In this document: one piece after another, positions 58,708 to 64,000 of the stretch
Layout: the number at the start of each line of letters is the position of its first letter
How positions within the stretch are numbered: the stretch's first letter is position 1
Assembly: GCF_946482605.1 (NCBI RefSeq)
Contig: NZ_CAMLSE010000032.1
Location: 1-64,000 of the forward strand
Length of the DNA: 64,000 nt
Source of the DNA: an uncultured Dyadobacter sp.
GTDB taxonomy: Bacteria; Bacteroidota; Bacteroidia; Cytophagales; Spirosomataceae
Reading direction: 5' to 3'
Notes under the pieces: model-generated
Told to the model about the DNA's origin: nothing
Databases searched by the model: none
The model's input: only the letters and a program-made list of their open reading frames with translations
Made by a program: the position numbers and the translations under genes

Positions 58708-58787
58708 GTTGTTATAGCTTTCCGTTCCCGTTAATCCGCATGCCGGATTTTTATTAATTTAAGCCCACAGCGATATCTGAACGGGCA

Positions 58788-60464
58788 ATGACAAGAAAAA
58801 AAATCATTTACATGTCGGTAGCGGCATTGTTGTTGGGCGGCATCACGGCTTATCTGTTCCGGTATATCTTTGCGGGTAACCTATTTGCCGAACCCTCCGT
58901 TTCGCTCAACTCCGACTTCCGAGAGCAGGTAGTGGCACATTTTGGCCGCAGGGACTCCATCGCTACGTTCACGCCCGGATTTCAGCACGTGTCTCTCAAA
59001 CTGTCTCCCGGGGCCGATGAGCAAGATATGGCAGCAATGTGGAAGGGAATCGATGCAGATCGCGATTGGCTGCTGACGGTCGCGACCGGGGCGGAAGGTA
59101 CTTTGCAAAAATGTGCGGAGGGGAAGTACGATGAGGCTTTCCGCGCTTTGTGTAAAGCGCTCCCGCGGGGTCAGGGTAAAGTGTATCTGCGCTGGAACCC
59201 GGATATGGAAGTACCTGTCCAACTATATGCATGGCAGTACCAGTCGCCGGTCGATTACATCAAAGCGTTCCGGCATGTAGCGGGAATTTGCAGAACAGGA
59301 TCTCCGGCGGTTCGCATCTTGTGGGGTGCAGCCGGATATCCCGGCGCGGATGAATACTGGCCGGGTGAGCATGCAGTAGATGCAGTTGGTATTTCGGTAG
59401 ATGGCCAAAGTGAACGAACAGCAACCGCCTATCCTGCCGACGCGGACCTAAACGTAGCGCTCAGAAGGAAGATCATACGAACCCGTTGGGCAGATAAGCC
59501 TTTAATGTTGCTGGTTGCCGGGGGTGACAGTACTGTAAGTGCGGTGAAGGACAATTTGAACGCGGTCTGGAATGCGATCAAAATGGATTCGGCCATCGTT
59601 TTTCAATCGCTTCCTGATCCGGGGAGCCTGGCCGTGCGCGGGAAGCCGCTGGCAGGTGTGTACGACCCGAAGCATTTGCTTACGGCTTCTCCCGCCGTAG
59701 ACGTGGAACACCTGTTTGTGGATCTGGTCAATATCCAGAGCGGAGCGTTTGAAAAGGACTTTGAAAGCATTTTGAAACGAGGCCATCAGCCCATCATTAC
59801 GGTGGAGCCATGGCGGGACGGAAAAGTGAGGAAAGACTCATCCGCGCTTCGTAATACCGTTAATGGTACGTATGACGAGGAATTCCGGGAGGTATTCAGG
59901 TTAGTAGCCAAAACCGACTTGCCTGTTTATGTCCGGTTTGCGCATGAAATGGAAATTCCCATTCACCGTTATTCGTGGCAAAGTCAGGACCCGGTGTTGT
60001 ATATCAAGGCATACCGTCATTTCATGGGCCTCGGGATGCAGAACAAAAACGTGCGCAAGGTATGGGGACCCGCAGGTGACCGTGGATCAATGGAATGGTA
60101 TCCGGGCGATGACATGGTCGACTTTGTGAGCATTGCGATTTACGGCTTGCCGGACAAGAACATTACAGATCCTGAAAAACAGGAGTCGTTTGAAACGATC
60201 TACAACCGGAAAGCCTGGCGTATGCGCCTGGCATCCAAGCCAATTTTTATCACCGAATTCGGTGTAAAGGGGCCCGAGGCTTTTCAGCGAAAATGGATGG
60301 AAAATGCGGCGCATGTCGTGGCAGGTCACAAAGAAATTGCGGGTACCTGCTATTTCAACTTAGCAGATAACCCCAAGGTTTGGGGCAATATCCCTGCGCC
60401 GGATTGGGGTATCAGCCGGGCAACGTTTGAGCATTTCATCCAGACTCTCAATGCAGGCCGGTAG
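58788..60464 (+). CDS. Membrane-anchored protein with two tandem GH26-like domains, first one degenerate
   Basis: 558 residues; N-terminal anchor helix (about 5-30). Two homologous GH26-like (beta-mannanase-type) domains follow. Copy 1 (about 50-275) has GKVYLRWNPDMEVPVQLYAWQYQSPVDYIKAFRHV and LWGAAGYPGADEYWPGEHAVDAVGISVDG. Copy 2 (about 285-555) has LPVYVRFAHEMEIPIHRYSWQSQDPVLYIKAYRHF and VWGPAGDRGSMEWYPGDDMVDFVSIAIYG. Copy 2 keeps the acid/base Glu387 (HEM) and nucleophile Glu490 (FITEFG). Copy 1 has Asp139 (PDM) in the first position and LLVAGGD where ITEFG should be, so it should be inactive. Convergent with, and overlapping by 17 nt, the GT2 synthase gene. Probable role: trimming or binding of the polysaccharide made next door. 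Confidence 0.88.
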   Translation: MTRKKIIYMSVAALLLGGITAYLFRYIFAGNLFAEPSVSLNSDFREQVVAHFGRRDSIATFTPGFQHVSLKLSPGADEQDMAAMWKGIDADRDWLLTVATGAEGTLQKCAEGKYDEAFRALCKALPRGQGKVYLRWNPDMEVPVQLYAWQYQSPVDYIKAFRHVAGICRTGSPAVRILWGAAGYPGADEYWPGEHAVDAVGISVDGQSERTATAYPADADLNVALRRKIIRTRWADKPLMLLVAGGDSTVSAVKDNLNAVWNAIKMDSAIVFQSLPDPGSLAVRGKPLAGVYDPKHLLTASPAVDVEHLFVDLVNIQSGAFEKDFESILKRGHQPIITVEPWRDGKVRKDSSALRNTVNGTYDEEFREVFRLVAKTDLPVYVRFAHEMEIPIHRYSWQSQDPVLYIKAYRHFMGLGMQNKNVRKVWGPAGDRGSMEWYPGDDMVDFVSIAIYGLPDKNITDPEKQESFETIYNRKAWRMRLASKPIFITEFGVKGPEAFQRKWMENAAHVVAGHKEIAGTCYFNLADNPKVWGNIPAPDWGISRATFEHFIQTLNAGR

Positions 60465-63405
60465 GCTTTTTGGCTGCTTGCAATGGCGTATTCAGCTCAG
60501 AGTCAGTCATGGCAACGACCGTCGTGCCGCTGAGCACGTACAGGTACAAACGATACAGCGACGGATGTTTCGGTATTTTAAGTAAAAGCCGGGGGCCAGT
60601 TCCTGCATCGGTCATTTCAATCGGGTTGTCGAATCCGTCTGTCCGGACGAGCTTCCATTCGAAGCGGAATCCTGCCGGGTTTTTGCCTGCTACTAACCAC
60701 CGCCCGTTTTGCCAGGCAATGGCGTGATAGCCGAGGATTTGACCTTCGAAAGTTCCGAGCGCCGGTTTAAGTATCTTGAAGGCCGGTGCTGTGGGAGGGA
60801 TGTCGCCGGCTTCCCAAAGAGATCGAAGTTCCTGCAATGCTGTTTTGGGGCGTCCGAGATAATCCCGTAGTCCGTCGAAACTCACGTGTTCGAAAATCTT
60901 CTCATCCTGCCAGTTCGAAATAAACACACCTGTTCCGGTATTTCGGGTGGTATGGTACGCTGCGACGCTGCTATAAGCAAAAAAGTAAGGATACCGGATT
61001 TCTTTCAGGGTTGCCGTATCGGGGAGGTTTTGCGGGTCCGGAAGGACGAGGCCAAAGGCATCGATCGCGGGAACCATCCGGTGGATCAGATCAGCCCATT
61101 CTGGCGCGTGCGGTGCCAGTTCCAAATCAGTAGTCACTGGTCGGGAAGGGTCGATGGCCTTAATCCCCGTCGCGACGTTTTTTAGCCAGTACAAATAATG
61201 TTTTTGCTGATCAGCTAAACCCTTGCGCTGCTGGAACCTTTGTAATGCAGGGTTTCCGAAGTTCCAGGAAACGATGTGCTTTCGGTCTTTCAGTCGTCTT
61301 ACTGTATTCAGAATGGTTGACGCCAGCGCAGCAACCTCGTCCTTGTCGCGGATGAAATCAAGTGTTTCGGGAATCCAGAAAGTGTAATGGATCGCTACGC
61401 CCTGCCGTTCGGTAGCGCGGAGCACATTGTAATCATAGATGCCGGGCCCAAAATGCCGGATAGCCAGAATTCCGTTTTTTCGCATTGCCCGGAGATCTTC
61501 TTCCAGTTCAGGTTTTGTAAAGGCTGGCTGCCGTCGCGACCAGTTATGTCCCTTAGTATAGTTAACGCCGTGGACTCCGGAAAAAAAAGCCTTGCCCGGT
61601 GGTAGGCCAGCAAGCGCCAGGGAATCGGGTTCAGGCAGCCGTAATGCGCGGTACAATGCAGGGAAGTCGACCGGCTGGTCCGGTCGGGATGTTGCCAGGC
61701 TCAGAGCGTACGTTTCATTTTCTTTCCCGATCGCAAGGCTGCGTTCGATCAACGGGTCGAACCGTTTGAAATAAATAATGGCACTGATCACGGTGATACT
61801 GATCAAAAATGCGGACGCCCGGACGCCGCTGTAAATCCGCCGCCTCAATATCCAGAAGTTACCTTTCAGTTCTTTGATGGCCCTGAATGCAGACCGAAGG
61901 ACCGGATAGGTGTTCGAAAGCCCGCGGATTTGCTGCTGACGGCTCGCTGCGATGTTGAAGCACATGAAGAAGCAATTGAGACCCGCAAATCCCGCCATGA
62001 TGAGATTGTAAGGATTCAGATCCTGGTATAAACCGTAGCCGATGGCGAGCAACGATAAAGCCAGTATTGCGAGATTGGGAATGTTGAGAGGCCAGTTGTT
62101 GGCCTCGTTCCCGTCTTTGGGAGTGGGGTCGTAGGGGATTTTTTTACCTGCAATCGTATAGATGATACCCATGATAAAGATCCACCAGGTCCCGATCATC
62201 AGTAGTCCGCCTACGACGTGGAACCCTCGTTCTTCATCTTCCATCACCCACCATTGCACAAAATGGCGGATCAGGATAACACTGGAAGCCATTGGTAACA
62301 ACACCAGTCCGAAGTCGACCAGGTCGAAATGCATGGGACTCATACCCAGTACGAGCGCCAGTATAGGTATCAGAAAATTGATGAGATAGATAAAGCCTGA
62401 CAGGTAATGCAGCGGTATGATCCCGTAATGAATTTTCTGACTCCAGCTGAACTTCGTGAAAAGTCGGGGATAGGCGTGCACAAACAGGTCGAAGACCCCT
62501 CTCGACCATTTGAGCTGTTGCTTGTAATAAGCCGACAATGTCGACGGGACAAGCCCGCGGGCCAGTACCGCAGGTACATATACGGACTTCCAGCCCTTTG
62601 CGTGCAATTGCATGGAGGTGTGCATATCTTCCGCCAGCCCGGCTGCGTGCCCGCCTATGGATTCCAGTGCCGTGCGCCTGAATGTACAGTTTGCACCGAT
62701 CGCCAGCACCGTTCCGTATTTGTTCATGGTCATCATCATGGGCCCGTAAAACTGGTAGGTTTGCTGGGCCGCACCTTTCGCAATCAGGCTCTCATCATGA
62801 TTTTTGTAGGCCTGGACGATCTGTACATAGCCGATCTCCGGGTTGTCGAAATGCGAGACGATCGGGTCCAGAAAGTCTGGAAACGGGACATGGTCGGGAT
62901 CGAGGACGACACAGAGCTCTCCTTTGGATATCGCCAGTGCATTGTTGATGTTACCAGCTTTTGCATTCTTCTTTTCCTTTCGGGTCACGTGGTGCACGCC
63001 GAGGCGGTCGCAGACTTCCCTGAGGTAGGGGTCGTCCGCTTCATCGCACAGATAGGCCTCATGCGGGTAAGTAATGGCCTGGATGGCGGTGAGCGTTTCC
63101 ACAATCATGTCGTAAGGCTCTCCGGCGCAGAAAGTCGTGAAAATATCGACCGTGTACCCGCGGGTGAGCGGAGGCGTCGATGGAACGGTGATGTACAGAT
63201 AATGATACCATTCGTGCAGTATTTTCAGGCAAGTGAATACAAACGTTACGACCAGCATCCAGTACAAGGGAGCGTAGCCCCTGACCGATTCAGAAAGCAC
63301 GTTGAATAGGAAAAATCCCATCGAAATCAGCCCGGAAAAAATCATAAGCCGAAGCATGATCAGCTGGTTCCGGGTAGGAGGCTTCACATAAAGGGTTTGC
63401 TTCAT
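60448..63405 (-). CDS. Membrane GT2 polysaccharide synthase fused to a C-terminal glycosidase-like domain
   Basis: 985 residues. N-terminal helices (about 15-72) precede a processive family-2 glycosyltransferase of the cellulose-synthase type: Asp121 (LCDEADD), DxD at 169-171 (VLDPDHVP), Asp260 (LAEDMHTS) and QQLKW at 296-300 (QxxRW with Lys for Arg). Four to six helices (about 325-560) follow. After a further helix at about 555-575, an extracytoplasmic part (about 600-985) has a GH2/GH5-like barrel start (FFSGVHGVNYTKGHNWS, LEEDLRAMRKNGILAIRHFGPG) but WNFGNP719 where catalytic members have GNE. Likely makes and secretes a beta-linked glycan. Overlaps the upstream gene by 4 nt (ATGA) and the tandem GH26 gene by 17 nt tail to tail. 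Confidence 0.88.
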   Translation of the reverse strand: MKQTLYVKPPTRNQLIMLRLMIFSGLISMGFFLFNVLSESVRGYAPLYWMLVVTFVFTCLKILHEWYHYLYITVPSTPPLTRGYTVDIFTTFCAGEPYDMIVETLTAIQAITYPHEAYLCDEADDPYLREVCDRLGVHHVTRKEKKNAKAGNINNALAISKGELCVVLDPDHVPFPDFLDPIVSHFDNPEIGYVQIVQAYKNHDESLIAKGAAQQTYQFYGPMMMTMNKYGTVLAIGANCTFRRTALESIGGHAAGLAEDMHTSMQLHAKGWKSVYVPAVLARGLVPSTLSAYYKQQLKWSRGVFDLFVHAYPRLFTKFSWSQKIHYGIIPLHYLSGFIYLINFLIPILALVLGMSPMHFDLVDFGLVLLPMASSVILIRHFVQWWVMEDEERGFHVVGGLLMIGTWWIFIMGIIYTIAGKKIPYDPTPKDGNEANNWPLNIPNLAILALSLLAIGYGLYQDLNPYNLIMAGFAGLNCFFMCFNIAASRQQQIRGLSNTYPVLRSAFRAIKELKGNFWILRRRIYSGVRASAFLISITVISAIIYFKRFDPLIERSLAIGKENETYALSLATSRPDQPVDFPALYRALRLPEPDSLALAGLPPGKAFFSGVHGVNYTKGHNWSRRQPAFTKPELEEDLRAMRKNGILAIRHFGPGIYDYNVLRATERQGVAIHYTFWIPETLDFIRDKDEVAALASTILNTVRRLKDRKHIVSWNFGNPALQRFQQRKGLADQQKHYLYWLKNVATGIKAIDPSRPVTTDLELAPHAPEWADLIHRMVPAIDAFGLVLPDPQNLPDTATLKEIRYPYFFAYSSVAAYHTTRNTGTGVFISNWQDEKIFEHVSFDGLRDYLGRPKTALQELRSLWEAGDIPPTAPAFKILKPALGTFEGQILGYHAIAWQNGRWLVAGKNPAGFRFEWKLVRTDGFDNPIEMTDAGTGPRLLLKIPKHPSLYRLYLYVLSGTTVVAMTDSELNTPLQAAKKPTGLH

Positions 63406-64000
63406 GGACGGTTTACGACGTAAAAAGGTGTGTTACAGGACGCAAAATGGCCCTTATCATTATAAATCGTTGCGAAAATGCGGTAAGGACCTTCTTCGGA
63501 GGGAGCTTCGAAAGCCACCCGCAGATTGCTCCCGGGATTGTTAATGGTTGTAAGGGCTTTTAATTTCGCAGTACTGTTGACCTGGTTCTTACGATACCAG
63601 TCTTCTTTTAAAATCTGCCAGCGGATCGAGCGGACGGGCCCATGGTTTTCGAGCAGGAGTACTTCCGCACTGGCCGGGCTGCCGGGGATGAGGATAATGT
63701 TGTCGCGTGCACCCTGTTCATTTAATAGCATATACCTGAGTTCAGGATATTTCGATAAAGAGGGTTTTCCCGTCCAGATAGTCTGCATGGTGCCGGCTGC
63801 TTCTGAGGGAGCCTGATTTTCATCGAATATGCTAAACCAGGTCTGGGTGGTTTCCTGTTTGTTGCCCCAGAAAAATATGCAAGCACCCAGATATCTCGGA
63901 TCTTCCAGCGGCATACTTTCCTCGTAACGTTTTTTGTAAATTTCAGCCTTCTTATTGCTGGTATCTTCAATGTAGGCGCCCCAGGCGGTTTGCTCAGTTC
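63402..64000 (-). CDS. C-terminal part of a secreted glycosidase-like protein, 5' end beyond window
   Basis: The frame is open from the right edge to TGA at 63402-63404 (about 199 residues seen): TAWGAYIEDTSNKKAEIYKKRYEESMPLEDPRYLGACIFFWGNKQETTQTWFSIFDENQAPSEAAGTMQTIWTGK, then a beta-sandwich-like tail (AEVLLLENHGPVRSIRWQILKEDWYRKN, GSNLRVAFEAPSEEGPYRIFATIYNDKGHFASCNTPFYVVN). The first part resembles the end of a GH2/GH5-type barrel with FFWGNKQETTPTWF-like sequence; the tail looks Ig-like. An internal ATG at 63914 is not the start. Its stop overlaps the synthase ATG (ATGA), so both are translated from one message. Confidence 0.8.
   Translation of the reverse strand, partial: TEQTAWGAYIEDTSNKKAEIYKKRYEESMPLEDPRYLGACIFFWGNKQETTQTWFSIFDENQAPSEAAGTMQTIWTGKPSLSKYPELRYMLLNEQGARDNIILIPGSPASAEVLLLENHGPVRSIRWQILKEDWYRKNQVNSTAKLKALTTINNPGSNLRVAFEAPSEEGPYRIFATIYNDKGHFASCNTPFYVVNRP

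Noticed and set aside
62407..63309. 300-codon open reading frame on the plus strand
   Set aside because: Antisense to the well-supported GT2 core with its DxD and QxxKW motifs; no domain or signal recognised in the antisense product.

Overview
The window reads as a chromosomal segment of a Bacteroidota bacterium, most likely Cytophagales and close to Dyadobacter or Spirosoma. This rests on a SusC/SusD pair, other TonB-dependent receptors with CarboxypepD_reg-like heads, a DUF4249 lipoprotein, FG-GAP/UnbV lipoproteins, a type IX secretion C-terminal sorting domain, PVC-type CxxCH proteins, the absence of Shine-Dalgarno sequences, and upstream boxes fitting the Bacteroidota -7 consensus TAnnTTTG. 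No rRNA, tRNA, CRISPR array, prophage or intact insertion sequence is visible. Genus assignment is inference.

Layout. 1-1740: FAD-linked oxidase cut by the left edge. 2161-14088: a plus-strand glycan/nutrient-uptake block (SusC, SusD, terminator, small lipoprotein, two long FG-GAP/UnbV lipoproteins). 14089-22817: a minus-strand block (SDR, outer-membrane barrel, divergent GH31 with sorting tail, DUF4249, TonB receptor). 22984-28645: purH, a zincin-like peptidase, a sodium/solute symporter, cyclophilin and a lytic transglycosylase. 29096-33148: molybdopterin cofactor cluster moeA-moaD-moaE-moaCB-moaA, followed on the other strand by a ParE/RelE-type toxin-antitoxin pair. 34381-40470: a minus-strand operon holding an exosortase (XrtN-like) with its single apparent substrate (a VIT-domain membrane protein with a PEP tail), an esterase and a GT87 mannosyltransferase-like protein. 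41307-49292: two paralogous PVC-type proteins (one with, one without cytochrome c) separated by a duplication scar and a second toxin-antitoxin pair, then a Tat-exported TIM-barrel isomerase. 49453-58610: CBM48 protein, TonB receptor, DoxX, aldo/keto reductase, M23-like peptidase, Tat-exported PLP enzyme, and a YgiB/YgiC-like pair. 58788-64000: a polysaccharide locus with a tandem GH26-like protein facing a membrane GT2 synthase fused to a glycosidase-like domain, which is coupled to another secreted protein cut by the right edge.

The most notable items are: (i) the GT2-glycosidase-like fusion beside a tandem GH26-like protein whose first copy lacks both catalytic glutamates; (ii) a GH31 enzyme that keeps its nucleophile but has Ala at the acid/base position; (iii) a dispersed intergenic element (octamer arrays plus a 24-nt core) found inside two unrelated operons; (iv) inverted heptamer arrays flanking a bidirectional terminator; (v) a 48-nt relic of a lost paralog that differs from its source only at synonymous sites; (vi) the dedicated exosortase-substrate pair.
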